Of a stretch of DNA of 16,441 nucleotides, positions 6,578 to 13,918 are shown piece by piece. Made by a program: the position numbers and the translations under genes. Source of the DNA: Candidatus Bathyarchaeota archaeon (GTDB lineage Archaea; Thermoproteota; Bathyarchaeia; Bathyarchaeales; Bathycorpusculaceae); NCBI GenBank assembly GCA_030626685.1, contig DAOUTL010000009.1, positions 1 to 16,441 of the forward strand, read 5' to 3'. The notes below the pieces were generated by a model. That model searched no databases and was not told the DNA's origin. It was given only the letters and a program-made list of their open reading frames with translations. Within the stretch, counting starts at the first letter, position 1; every line of letters starts with the position of its first letter.

Positions 6578-8677
6578 ATGAGAAGGTACACGTTGATTAT
6601 CACCGAGAAGCCGGATGCTGCGCAGAGAATAGCTTCAGCCCTTAACGTGAAGGGTAAAGCAAAGAAAATGGAAGACAATGGAGTGCCGTATTATGTGGCT
6701 AAACGGGATAAGGAAATAGTTGTTGTTCCAGCTTTAGGACACTTATACACGGTTGCTGAAGAAAGAAGCGGAAGAAACTATTATCCAGTTTTCAGTTTTA
6801 AATGGGTGCCAAGATACGTTGCAGAAAGAGGAGCAAAACAAATTCGCACATGGCTTGAAACCATCTCAAAATTGGCAAATGACGCCAACATGTTTATTGA
6901 CGCATGCGACTACGACATTGAAGGAAGCATCATCGGATACTGCATACTGAAATATGCATGCGGCGATAAAGAAACCATCTCAAAACGCATGAAATACTCC
7001 ACCCTAACCAAAGAGGAACTAGAGAAATCATACGCTGAACTGCTTCCACATCTGGATTTCGCACTCATAGAAGCTGGGCGCACAAGACATGAGGTTGACT
7101 GGCTTTACGGCGTAGATCTTTCACGGGCCTTGACAATAGCGGCGAGAGACTGGAGCGGGAAATACGCGACGCTAAGCACGGGAAGAGTGCAAGGTCCAAT
7201 CCTAAGATTTCTTGTTGCAAGAGAGAAAGCCTTCAGAAGTTTTGTGCCTACACCATACTGGGAAATCAAAGCTGAGGTCGAAATAAACGGATCAGTTTTT
7301 GAAGCAGAATATGAGAAAGATAAGATTGAAAACAAGAGCGAGGCAGATGCCGTTTTAAACGCTTGCAAAGGAAAGGATGGACAAGTTGAGAAGGTTGAGT
7401 TTAGACAATTCCGGCAAATGCCGCCCATACCATTCGATTTAGGCGCTCTACAACGTGAAGCCTACGGCTTATTTGGATACACTCCAAGGCGCACTTCAAA
7501 CATTGCCCAGCGCCTCTATTTAGACGCGTTAATCTCCTACCCGAGAACAAGCAGTCAAAAACTCCCGCCAGCAATAAACTATGAGGCAATACTAAAAAAT
7601 CTAAGCAAAGTTTCTGAATACAAGAAGCTTACGGCAGAGCTTCTCGCAAAACCAGAATTAAAGCCTAGAGAAGGAAAGAAGGAAGATCCAGCGCATCCAG
7701 CCGTTTACCCAACCGGAAACTTGCCGGAAAGAGTTTTAGATGCTTCTGAAAGAAAGGTTTGGGACCTTATCGTAAGAAGGTTCATGGCTGTCTTTGGTGA
7801 ACCAGCAATAAGGCAGAGCATGAAAGTCTGCATTAATGTTAATGTGCATCGTTTCTATTTGAGAGGAAGACGAACCTTAAAGGAAGGGTGGCTGCGCTTC
7901 TATGGACCCTATGTGAGGTCAGAGGAAGTTCTCTTACCTCCAATAGAGGAAGGACAAACAGTCAACGTTAAAAAAGTAATTTTAGAGGATAAGTTCACTA
8001 AACCGCCGCCACGATACAATCCGAGCAGCCTCCTCAAAAAAATGGAGGAAAAAGGAATTGGAACGAAAGCGACGAGGGCGAATATTATACAGACGCTTTA
8101 TGATAGAAAGTATGTTCGAGACGAAAGAATGGTTGTGACGGACTTAGGCTTTGAGGTTCTTGAGGTTCTTGAAAAACATTGTCCAACAGTTGTTTCAATA
8201 AAATTCACAAGGGAACTTGAAGAGAGAATGGATAATATTCAGACAAACAGCGAAAAAAGGGAAAATGTTCTGGTAGACGCCGTTGAAATCCTTAAACCAG
8301 TAATAGAGGAATTAAAGGAGAAGGAGAAAATAATCGGCGAACAGTTAAGCAATGCCATAAAAAGGGCTAGGCTGGAAGAGAGGATAATTGGCGCATGCCC
8401 AGTTTGTGGCACAGGCAAACTTATGATACTATACTCAAGAAAAACCGGTAAACGTTTCGTTGGCTGCACAAACTATTTTAAAGGACTGTGTAAAACGTCA
8501 TTCCCACTTCCACAGAAAGGTACTGTCAGACCGCTTGGAAAAAACTGCCGCAGATGCGGTTGGCCCACGGTTCAGGTTCGAATAAAGGGAAGGCACCCGT
8601 GGACGCTGTGTTTCAATCCAGAATGCCCATTGAAAGAGGAAAGGAGGAAACGAATTGAAATGCGTGATATGCGATAG
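6578..8677 (+). CDS. topA: DNA topoisomerase I, type IA (archaeal)
   Basis: Type IA enzyme that cuts and rejoins one DNA strand through a 5'-phosphotyrosine. With the ATG at 6578 it has 699 residues: TOPRIM domain with the N-terminal Glu in TLIITEKPDAA (E10) and the acidic triad in DACDYDIEG (D111, D113, E115); STGRVQGP (200-207); catalytic Tyr321 in LISYPRTSS; GIGTKATRANII in the C-terminal part of the core; then two four-cysteine zinc fingers (C607, C610, C630, C638 and C657, C660, C678, C683). An in-frame GTG at 6563 would add five residues; neither start has a clear Shine-Dalgarno. I prefer 6578 because family members begin just before YTLII. The 3' end overlaps the next small gene by 23 bases. 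Confidence 0.95.
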   Translation: MRRYTLIITEKPDAAQRIASALNVKGKAKKMEDNGVPYYVAKRDKEIVVVPALGHLYTVAEERSGRNYYPVFSFKWVPRYVAERGAKQIRTWLETISKLANDANMFIDACDYDIEGSIIGYCILKYACGDKETISKRMKYSTLTKEELEKSYAELLPHLDFALIEAGRTRHEVDWLYGVDLSRALTIAARDWSGKYATLSTGRVQGPILRFLVAREKAFRSFVPTPYWEIKAEVEINGSVFEAEYEKDKIENKSEADAVLNACKGKDGQVEKVEFRQFRQMPPIPFDLGALQREAYGLFGYTPRRTSNIAQRLYLDALISYPRTSSQKLPPAINYEAILKNLSKVSEYKKLTAELLAKPELKPREGKKEDPAHPAVYPTGNLPERVLDASERKVWDLIVRRFMAVFGEPAIRQSMKVCINVNVHRFYLRGRRTLKEGWLRFYGPYVRSEEVLLPPIEEGQTVNVKKVILEDKFTKPPPRYNPSSLLKKMEEKGIGTKATRANIIQTLYDRKYVRDERMVVTDLGFEVLEVLEKHCPTVVSIKFTRELEERMDNIQTNSEKRENVLVDAVEILKPVIEELKEKEKIIGEQLSNAIKRARLEERIIGACPVCGTGKLMILYSRKTGKRFVGCTNYFKGLCKTSFPLPQKGTVRPLGKNCRRCGWPTVQVRIKGRHPWTLCFNPECPLKEERRKRIEMRDMR

Positions 8678-8888
8678 GGAAGCTTGCGAAAACCGTTATT
8701 GCGAGCTGCACATGAAGGCTTATGAAAGTGTTGTTAAAAAGTATGACTTGTGGAAAAAGGCGTTGGAAATCTCTTGGAAAGAGTATTTAAGTGAGGTTGC
8801 TAAGAATCCGTTAACAGGAGAATGGGCTAGAGAAGTAGCGGAGTATCTAATTAAAAGCGGAGAAGTACGAAATGTCACGGACGGTTAA
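8655..8888 (+). CDS. 77-aa Cys-rich putative zinc-finger protein
   Basis: Small protein starting MKCVICDREACENRYCELH. Cys3, Cys6, Cys11 and Cys16 plus His19 could form a zinc site. The rest is an Arg/Lys/Glu-rich, probably helical tail (YDLWKKALEISWKEYLSEV, then NPLTGEWAREVAEYLIKSG). The start lies inside the end of topA (23-base overlap, GGAGG at 8643-8647 upstream) and the stop overlaps the next gene by 17 bases, so it sits in a tight three-gene operon. I recognise the pattern as a conserved archaeal hypothetical but know no function. Its place directly after topA suggests a partner or processing factor, which is only inference. Confidence 0.75.
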   Translation: MKCVICDREACENRYCELHMKAYESVVKKYDLWKKALEISWKEYLSEVAKNPLTGEWAREVAEYLIKSGEVRNVTDG

Positions 8889-9291
8889 GAAAAAAATCTC
8901 ATCACTTTCTTATTCCATAAACAGATTCTATAGGAAACTATCAACGGCGAAGCCGTCAACTCTTATTCTTTCGATAATTGCAATCACTGCTGCCATATTT
9001 TTGTTTGGAGGCGGTCTATACAACCTGATAATGAAGCCGCTTCCAGCGGTTTATTATGGTGGACGCTTCCTCTTCCTCTATCCACAGCTATCAGAACAAT
9101 TTATAACCGACAGCGTTGTTGCCATGATTCTGTACTCGCTGGGCATTGTTGGATTAATAGTTATGTATCAAAGCACAAAGTACGCTTATAAGCCAAGACA
9201 AGCCTACATGATGTTTCTAGTAGGTGTCGTTCTTCTATTATTAGCTTACGTATTCCTTGAAGTTGCAATACAAATTAAACTCGGTCGATAA
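8872..9291 (+). CDS. Three-helix membrane protein resembling the Ost3/Ost6 membrane domain
   Basis: 139 residues: a basic N-terminus (MSRTVKKK), then three hydrophobic helices at about 31-53, 79-100 and 110-134. Between helices one and two is GGLYNLIMKPLPAVYYGG followed by FLFLYPQLSEQFITDS. Compared from memory with human TUSC3 (an Ost3/Ost6 homologue) the order of features agrees: G-x-x-W/Y-N-x-I-x-x-P-P/L before an outer loop, Y-x-x-H/P and a Gln shortly before E/D-S/T-x, then a helix, a short charged loop and a last helix. The thioredoxin domain and first helix of Ost3 are absent. If correct, it would be an accessory subunit of the AglB complex. Start supported by GGAG 9-10 bases upstream. 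A strict sequence search was not possible, so the assignment is tentative. Confidence 0.6.
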   Translation: MSRTVKKKISSLSYSINRFYRKLSTAKPSTLILSIIAITAAIFLFGGGLYNLIMKPLPAVYYGGRFLFLYPQLSEQFITDSVVAMILYSLGIVGLIVMYQSTKYAYKPRQAYMMFLVGVVLLLLAYVFLEVAIQIKLGR

Positions 9292-9295
9292 AATT

Positions 9296-9796
9296 TTACC
9301 AAGGATTATTTTTTAAGCCCAGTTTGTATGCTGCAAAATTTGTTAGCAGATGCATGGGAATAGTTATAATTAGCACTGCTATGATAAGCTCCCAAGACAA
9401 TGTTTGTAAGGAAATGGGAAGAGAGAACAGAATTGCTCCTACTATAAAGTCAACTTGGTCAATAACGGGCAGCAAGTCTCCAGGAGCCAGCCCAAGTCTT
9501 CGCTTTACAAAAGCTCCAGTTAGGTCTCCAAATAAAGCTCCAAGAGATAATAGTAAGCCAAAGAAGATGGGGTAACCGAAAAATACGCTCTCTACGAAAC
9601 CGACAGCCGTTCCAACAACCAGTCCAGAAAAGAAACCACGAAAAGTTTTGTTTTTTCCAAAGATTGATTTTCCATCAAAAAACTTTTTCCCACAATCCAT
9701 GGGACAACCCCCGCCTGTGATTACTGGTATGGCGTTTGCACAGTATGCCGGAAATATGAATTTTAATGCTTCAATAATTAGCAGGGTTATTTCCAT
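9296..9796 (-). CDS. carS: CDP-archaeol synthase (CarS)
   Basis: Membrane enzyme that activates unsaturated archaetidic acid with CTP to give CDP-archaeol, the precursor of archaeal polar lipid head groups. All 166 residues follow the CarS (formerly DUF46) pattern: YCANAIPVITGGGCPMDCGK near the N-terminus, DGKSIFGKNKTFRGF (41-55), GDLTGAFVKRRLGL in the middle, LPVIDQVDFIVGAIL, and a C-terminal HLLTNFAAYKLGLKNNPW typical of the family. Four to five membrane helices. ATG at 9796 is 12 bases after the radB stop, so radB and carS are probably cotranscribed. It faces the Ost3/6-like gene with a 4-base gap. Confidence 0.95.
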   Translation of the reverse strand: MEITLLIIEALKFIFPAYCANAIPVITGGGCPMDCGKKFFDGKSIFGKNKTFRGFFSGLVVGTAVGFVESVFFGYPIFFGLLLSLGALFGDLTGAFVKRRLGLAPGDLLPVIDQVDFIVGAILFSLPISLQTLSWELIIAVLIITIPMHLLTNFAAYKLGLKNNPW

Positions 9797-9808
9797 TTTT
9801 CACAACCA

Positions 9809-10519
9809 TTAATAAATCAAATACTCATGTATTCCCGTTTCTTCTATTTTTAAATGGCAAGTTATGGGCTGCGCCTTTTTTGGATTTTTTTCCAAGATTG
9901 ACTTGATTATACCCGGGTTTTCCGTAGGTTTCATAGCGATAACTGTGTCAGCCCAGAAGTTTAAAACTCTCGTGGCCACGGGTTTTATGCTTACGTAGGT
10001 TTGGTTGAAAACGCTTCTAACCTGACTTGTTATTAAAACCCCGGTTTTATGAGTCCTAGCAACCTGCGCTAAACAGGCCATTTGTCTGTTTAATTCACGG
10101 TTTAGCTCGAATGTTTTCTTAGGGGATTCTGCAATTTCGGCGCTGTAAAGTGATGTGATTGTGTCAACGACTATGAGACCAAACTTTTTTGTTATGTAGT
10201 CTGTTAATCGATCTATGACTACCGTTTGTTCACGAAAGTTATTTGGCTTCATCAGAATTATTAGCTCCGCGACGTCTTTGAAATCTTCAGAAGCAATCTG
10301 AGATAGCCTTCGGGCGGAGAACGTGCCGTCACAATCCACAAACAATGTTTTGTAACTCTGCCTTGCACAGTTTACAGCGCACTGCATAGCTAGGGTGGTT
10401 TTTCCAGTTTCTGCTTCCCCATAGATTAGGCTAACACTTCCAAATGGAATGCCTCCTCCCAGAACTTTGTCAACTGCTCCGCAGCCCGTTGGAATCTTCT
10501 GTAGCACAGTCACGCACAT
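9809..10519 (-). CDS. radB: RadB, RecA-superfamily recombination protein
   Basis: RadA/Rad51 paralogue of about the RadB size (236 residues from ATG 10519), lacking the N-terminal helix-hairpin-helix domain of RadA. Seen: IPTGCGAVDKVLGGGIPFGS (9-28), Walker A GEAETGKTT (34-42), Walker B FGLIVVDT (113-120), and a LITSQVR segment after a DNA-binding-type loop. RadB proteins bind RadA and modulate strand exchange; a KaiC-like or other RadA paralogue is the alternative. An in-frame TTG one codon upstream (10522) is less likely. A TATA-like AAATTATTAG at 10550-10541 would begin RNA right at the ATG, suggesting a leaderless message. Operon with carS. Confidence 0.85.
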   Translation of the reverse strand: MCVTVLQKIPTGCGAVDKVLGGGIPFGSVSLIYGEAETGKTTLAMQCAVNCARQSYKTLFVDCDGTFSARRLSQIASEDFKDVAELIILMKPNNFREQTVVIDRLTDYITKKFGLIVVDTITSLYSAEIAESPKKTFELNRELNRQMACLAQVARTHKTGVLITSQVRSVFNQTYVSIKPVATRVLNFWADTVIAMKPTENPGIIKSILEKNPKKAQPITCHLKIEETGIHEYLIY

Positions 10520-10523
10520 CAAG

Positions 10524-10550
10524 GAATATAAACCTCGAAACTAATAATTT
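10524..10550. promoter_or_regulatory. Divergent promoter between radB and the RNase H-fold gene
   Basis: The 69-base gap holds a plus-strand ATATAAA (10526-10532), preceded by AAGGA as a possible BRE. It would start RNA near 10555 and leave a roughly 34-base leader with AGGAAAG before ATG 10589. On the minus strand AAATTATTAG (10550-10541) fits a leaderless radB transcript. The two boxes interleave, so initiation in one direction may compete with the other. Confidence 0.45.
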
Positions 10551-10588
10551 GTTTTGTGCTCAAATATTACTGCAAATAGGAAAGCGAT

Positions 10589-11242
10589 ATGAAAGCGAAA
10601 ATTGCTGTGGCAACGGTTTCAGGAAAAGCCTACTACCTAATTGTTAAGGAGTTAAAAAGGAAGAACATACCGTTTCTAAGCCTAACTCCAAATGAACAAA
10701 TCCCAATAGAAGTTAAAGTTGTCATAACTACGGAAAAGGAGCGTCCTTTAATAAATCATGAAAAAATTTTGGTATATCGGGATGGAGTGGAACCCGAGGC
10801 GTTAATAAATGAGGCGTTACAGATTATTCAGGGAAAGGAATATTACGAAAAAATCGTTATAGGCGTAGACCCTGGTGAAGTTTTCGGATTAGCGGTTTTG
10901 GCGGATGGAAAAGTCATTGAAACAGGCAACTGTTTCAGCGTTAAGGAAACACTGGATAAGATAAAGAGCGCTCTGAAGAACCTTGAGAACACTCCAACAA
11001 CCTCGGTTTCAGTGAAGATTGGTGACGGAGTCCCGGAATGTAAAGAAAAACTTTTACGGGTTTTGGATAAGGCATTACCTTCAAATGTAGTGTTAGAAAG
11101 TGTAAGTGAAGCCGGAACAAACCGCTACAGAAGTGAAAACAAGCATAGAAGAGGATTAAGAGACATTGTTTCAGCCATAAGAATAGCTGGAAGAAACGGG
11201 CATGCATTCCCACGGAGGAAGACTGATGAATCGAACAGTTGA
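10589..11242 (+). CDS. Predicted RNase H/RuvC-fold protein, possible nuclease
   Basis: 217 residues. An N-terminal part (1-85, starting KIAVATVSGKAYYLIVKELK) is followed by an RNase H-like fold. The first strand is IVIGVDPGEVFGLAVLADGK with Asp94 in the VDPG position of RuvC-type nucleases; then VKIGDGVP (Asp146), VVLESVSEAGTNRY (Glu170, Glu174) and HRRGLRDIVSAIRIA (Asp192). These acidic residues could make the two-metal site, but I assign them by position only. Start supported by AGGAAAG. Its end overlaps the polynucleotide kinase gene by 17 bases, implying coupled expression, and it is divergent from radB. I recognise it as a conserved archaeal family without a proven activity; a nucleic-acid-processing role with the kinase is inference. 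Confidence 0.75.
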   Translation: MKAKIAVATVSGKAYYLIVKELKRKNIPFLSLTPNEQIPIEVKVVITTEKERPLINHEKILVYRDGVEPEALINEALQIIQGKEYYEKIVIGVDPGEVFGLAVLADGKVIETGNCFSVKETLDKIKSALKNLENTPTTSVSVKIGDGVPECKEKLLRVLDKALPSNVVLESVSEAGTNRYRSENKHRRGLRDIVSAIRIAGRNGHAFPRRKTDESNS

Positions 11243-12512
11243 AAGCGGTAAAACTCTATTAGTTGACGGCCCAGCCTCTGTCGTAGCGACTTCAGGTAGA
11301 GTGGAAGTATTTGGCTTTATAGTAGGCAACACAAGCAAGGTTGTGATACGCGAGGGGAAACGATTACCTTTCGTGGTGGAGGAAACAGCGACATTCGATA
11401 TTTCATTAGGAGAAGGCGCAAATGCCGAAGAAGTTGATGGAAACACAGTTCCACCATCATGGATTAGAGCCTACGAAGAACTTCTGAATCTTCAAACAAA
11501 GCCCGTTACCGCAATGGTGTTGGGCACAGTTGATTCTGGAAAAACAAGCTTCTGCACGTATCTGATAAACAAACTGCTACGTGAAAAACAGAAAGTTGCA
11601 ATTTTAGACGGAGATTTAGGTCAATCTGACATAGGACCACCTTGCACTATTGGCTATGCCTTCGTAACGAAGCCGGTAACGGACTTGTTTGACTTAGAAG
11701 CAGAAAATGCTTTCTTTGTTGGTGTTACTTCGCCAAGCAGAGCCATCAGCAAGGCGATTGAAGGCTTAGCTTCATTAAAAAAGGAAATCTTAGGCAATAG
11801 TCCGGACTTTGTTATTATAAATACTGACGGTTGGGTTGAGGGAGAGGATGCTGTTAACTATAAGGTTCAACTCGTTGAGGAGCTTAGCTCAGACGTTATC
11901 TTTTGCATCCAACGAGAAGATGAATTAGCACCCCTTCTGAACGTTCTTGAAAGATTCAAAAAAGTTATTGTTGATTCTCCATCAGCCATAAGACAGAGGA
12001 GCAGAGAAAAACGTAGAAGCTTGCGGGAACTCGGATACGTAAAGTATCTAAGAAACGCCAAAGTGCAATCTCTTCCGCTAAGCTGGTTAAAAATCGAAGA
12101 AAACGAACTAATTGGCTTAAGCAAAACACGTAAAAACATCAAGCAAGCAAGAAAGATTTACGAACTTTTGGGGATGAAACCGCTACACTTTGTGGAACTA
12201 CAAGATAGAATTTGCATAGTTATTGGCAAAAGACGCGGGATTAGCGCAGGCAACATTAAGAAGGTTGAAGAATTCATGAAGAAGAAGGTTATGGTGATTT
12301 GGAAGGGTGAAGAAGAAGGGTTACTCATGGGTTTGCATGATGCCGAGAGAAAATTCCTCGGGATAGGTGTTCTACATGAAATTGATTATATGAGAAAAAT
12401 TATAAAAATTCTCACTCCTGTTTCCGAAAAAATTTCAATAGTCACCATAGGAAGAGTTAAACTTGACAAAAACTTGAAAGAAATTCCAGCTTTTGCAGAA
12501 GAAAACCTATAG
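11226..12512 (+). CDS. Clp1/Nol9-type polynucleotide 5'-kinase
   Basis: P-loop kinase expected to transfer phosphate from ATP to the 5'-OH of RNA or DNA, like the archaeal Pyrococcus enzyme and eukaryotic Clp1 and Grc3/Nol9. The 428 residues show an N-terminal beta-rich domain (1-90), Walker A VLGTVDSGKTSF (98-109), the substrate clasp/DxDxGQ motif AILDGDLGQSDIGPP (125-139), a PDFVIINTDGW strand, then a C-terminal beta domain. Start chosen at ATG 11226 because GGAGG (11214-11218) is seven bases upstream; the in-frame ATG at 11202 would add eight residues and no visible motif. It overlaps the preceding RNase H-fold gene. Likely roles are RNA repair, tRNA intron processing or DNA end repair; the sequence does not choose between them. 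Confidence 0.9.
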   Translation: MNRTVESGKTLLVDGPASVVATSGRVEVFGFIVGNTSKVVIREGKRLPFVVEETATFDISLGEGANAEEVDGNTVPPSWIRAYEELLNLQTKPVTAMVLGTVDSGKTSFCTYLINKLLREKQKVAILDGDLGQSDIGPPCTIGYAFVTKPVTDLFDLEAENAFFVGVTSPSRAISKAIEGLASLKKEILGNSPDFVIINTDGWVEGEDAVNYKVQLVEELSSDVIFCIQREDELAPLLNVLERFKKVIVDSPSAIRQRSREKRRSLRELGYVKYLRNAKVQSLPLSWLKIEENELIGLSKTRKNIKQARKIYELLGMKPLHFVELQDRICIVIGKRRGISAGNIKKVEEFMKKKVMVIWKGEEEGLLMGLHDAERKFLGIGVLHEIDYMRKIIKILTPVSEKISIVTIGRVKLDKNLKEIPAFAEENL

Positions 12513-12537
12513 AACTTCCCGATGTTTAAGAAAATTT

Positions 12538-12813
12538 TTAAAGGCAACAGCTAAGTTTCCGTGTAATAGCTTTTTCCAATCCCTCGTTAACTAAGGCTTT
12601 CAGAACTTCGAAGGAAGCAACGAAAATTCCATGTCTGCTGGAGTGTTCTGAACAACCTCTTTTATTCGCCTTATGATTTTATAAATCGGTAGTGTTCTTT
12701 TGAAATTCCCGAAACCCGTCGCTTTTTAGAAGCCACCTTTAACTCTTTGATTAGGGTCTCACTTCAGCGTATGGAAAATACCTTGCAATTTTTTTGACCA
12801 ATTCAGTCGTTTT
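12538..12813 (-). pseudogene. Frame-shifted remnant of a ~93-aa gene downstream of nth
   Basis: This is the only long gap between genes (305 bases). On the minus strand, coding-like sequence continues by changing frame three times: TELVKKIARYFPYAEVR (to ~12754), then LIKELKVASKKRRVSGISKE and HYRFIK (12757-12671), then IIRRIKEVVQNTPADMEF (12677-12600), then FVASFEVLKALVNEGLEKAI to a stop at 12538. Every change is in the same direction, as if one base were missing, and each falls at a short homopolymer (CCC near 12756, AAAA near 12680, TTTT near 12626). It begins right after the nth stop, with TTG at 12802 as a possible start. Family not recognised. It could be a decayed gene or a good gene with sequencing deletions. 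Confidence 0.5.
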
Positions 12814-12817
12814 TATC

Positions 12818-13483
12818 TCACAACTGCTTTGATGGACAAAGCATGTTCACTGGACATTGCTTGCACAACGGATTTCTAGCCCTACAATATTTTCTACCAA
12901 GCAAAATCAGCAACACGTGAAGCCGCAAGTAGTCTTTTGGATTGTAAAGTGATTGAAGGGATTCACGAACAGCTTCGTAATCTCCATTTGCAGGTGCTAA
13001 ACTCAACCGTTTTGCTACACGATTAACATGGGTGTCCACAGGGATTGTAGGTTTTTCTGCACAAAAGAGTAAGACAACGTCGGCTGTTTTTGGGCCAACC
13101 CCCGGAAGCCGCAAAAGTGTTGTCCTTGCTTGTTCGAAGGGCAACGACAATATTGGTGTTAGGTTGCCGTGGAATTTTTCAAGAATTATTTTTGAAATTT
13201 GTTTTATTACTTTGGCTTTGTTTCTGTATAGACCAGCCACTTTCAAGCATTCTTCAATTTGGCTTGTTTCGGCGTTCGCCAATGCTTCGGGTGTTATTTT
13301 GAATTGTTTCGAAAGGTTTCCGAAGGCTTTTGCCGTGTTTCTGTTAGCTGTGTTTTGTGAAATTATTGTTACGATTAAAGTTTCGAAAGGTTCTCTGTCA
13401 GAGGTTACCCATTTCGGCATTGTGAAATTTTTTCGGAGTATTTGCAGAATTTTTTCCGCGCGATTTTCAGCCATTTTTTTCAT
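12818..13483 (-). CDS. nth: Endonuclease III (DNA glycosylase/AP lyase)
   Basis: Base-excision repair enzyme that removes oxidised pyrimidines and nicks the AP site. With ATG 13483 it has 221 residues. Seen: the N-terminal PFETLIVTIISQNTANRNT helix region, helix-hairpin-helix LPGVGPKTADVV with catalytic Lys132, VDTHVNR with catalytic Asp150 (18 residues later, as in E. coli Nth), and a C-terminal [4Fe-4S] cluster motif C-x6-C-x2-C-x5-C (C200, C207, C210, C216). Pro replaces the usual Arg in LPGVGRK. Starts GTG 13486 and ATG 13474 are alternatives; none has a clear Shine-Dalgarno. It is divergent from the PAC4-like gene and followed by the frame-shifted remnant. Confidence 0.95.
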   Translation of the reverse strand: MKKMAENRAEKILQILRKNFTMPKWVTSDREPFETLIVTIISQNTANRNTAKAFGNLSKQFKITPEALANAETSQIEECLKVAGLYRNKAKVIKQISKIILEKFHGNLTPILSLPFEQARTTLLRLPGVGPKTADVVLLFCAEKPTIPVDTHVNRVAKRLSLAPANGDYEAVRESLQSLYNPKDYLRLHVLLILLGRKYCRARNPLCKQCPVNMLCPSKQL

Positions 13484-13520
13484 CACTTTTTGAAAACAAT
13501 AAATAGTGAGTGCATGAAGC

Positions 13521-13528
13521 TATAAATA
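13521..13528 (+). promoter_or_regulatory. TATA box before the PAC4-like gene (leaderless start)
   Basis: TATAAATA is centred about 22 bases before ATG 13547, so transcription should begin at or very near the start codon; no Shine-Dalgarno is present. On the opposite strand CTTATTTATAG and CTATTTATTG in the same gap may serve nth. An ATG at 13533 opens only a four-codon frame. Confidence 0.5.
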
Positions 13529-13546
13529 AGCAATGGAGACTCATTA

Positions 13547-13918
13547 ATGGAACGCGCCAAGATTATTAAAGATGAAATAATTGAACGAAACATACATTTT
13601 CTAGCAGTATACGTGGAAGCAAAAAATTCATGTTTAATTCTACTAAGCGAAAACGAAGACAAACTCGGAACACTGGCGATTGCCGTTCCAAAACCAAAGG
13701 ATTTGCTTGGACCACCCTCGTCATCCGTTCTTTTAGGCAACAAGAATGCGATTTCAGCCCGCATGTTCGCCGAGTATTTAGCTTCGAGAAAGAAAAAAAT
13801 AGCGTTAGTTTCCATATATTTGGAAACAATCGACGAAATGCAAGCGCAATCAATTTTCATGAAGCTCATTGAAAAAGTTGTCCACACTGAGCCTGAAAAA
13901 GAGGGAGCAATAGCATGA
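13547..13918 (+). CDS. PAC4-like proteasome assembly chaperone candidate
   Basis: 123-residue soluble protein. The core LGTLAIAVP (40-48), GPPSSSVLLGNK (55-66), a helix ARMFAEYLASRKKK (71-84) and the strand IALVSIYL (85-92) run parallel to human PAC4 (PSMG4), from memory: LRNLAVAM, IPVSTSLLGDT, GLAQRLARKTNK, QVFVSYNL. Order and spacing agree over some 70 residues. PAC4 pairs with PAC3 in eukaryotes to build the 20S proteasome alpha ring; archaeal members could do the same as homodimers. This is inference from remembered sequence, not a search. TATA box about 22 bases upstream suggests a leaderless message. Its stop overlaps the UbiD-family start as ATGA, so the two are co-translated, although no functional link is obvious. 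Confidence 0.6.
   Translation: MERAKIIKDEIIERNIHFLAVYVEAKNSCLILLSENEDKLGTLAIAVPKPKDLLGPPSSSVLLGNKNAISARMFAEYLASRKKKIALVSIYLETIDEMQAQSIFMKLIEKVVHTEPEKEGAIA

Noticed and set aside
8150..8175. Short tandem repeat TTGAGGTTC in topA
   Set aside because: Encodes an in-frame EVLEVLE helix; ordinary coding repetition.
11202..11225. Earlier ATG start for the polynucleotide kinase
   Set aside because: GGAGG is correctly placed for ATG 11226, and the extra eight residues show no motif.
12513..12537. Possible terminator after the kinase gene
   Set aside because: Only a short A/T-rich run; no clear T-tract on the plus strand or hairpin.
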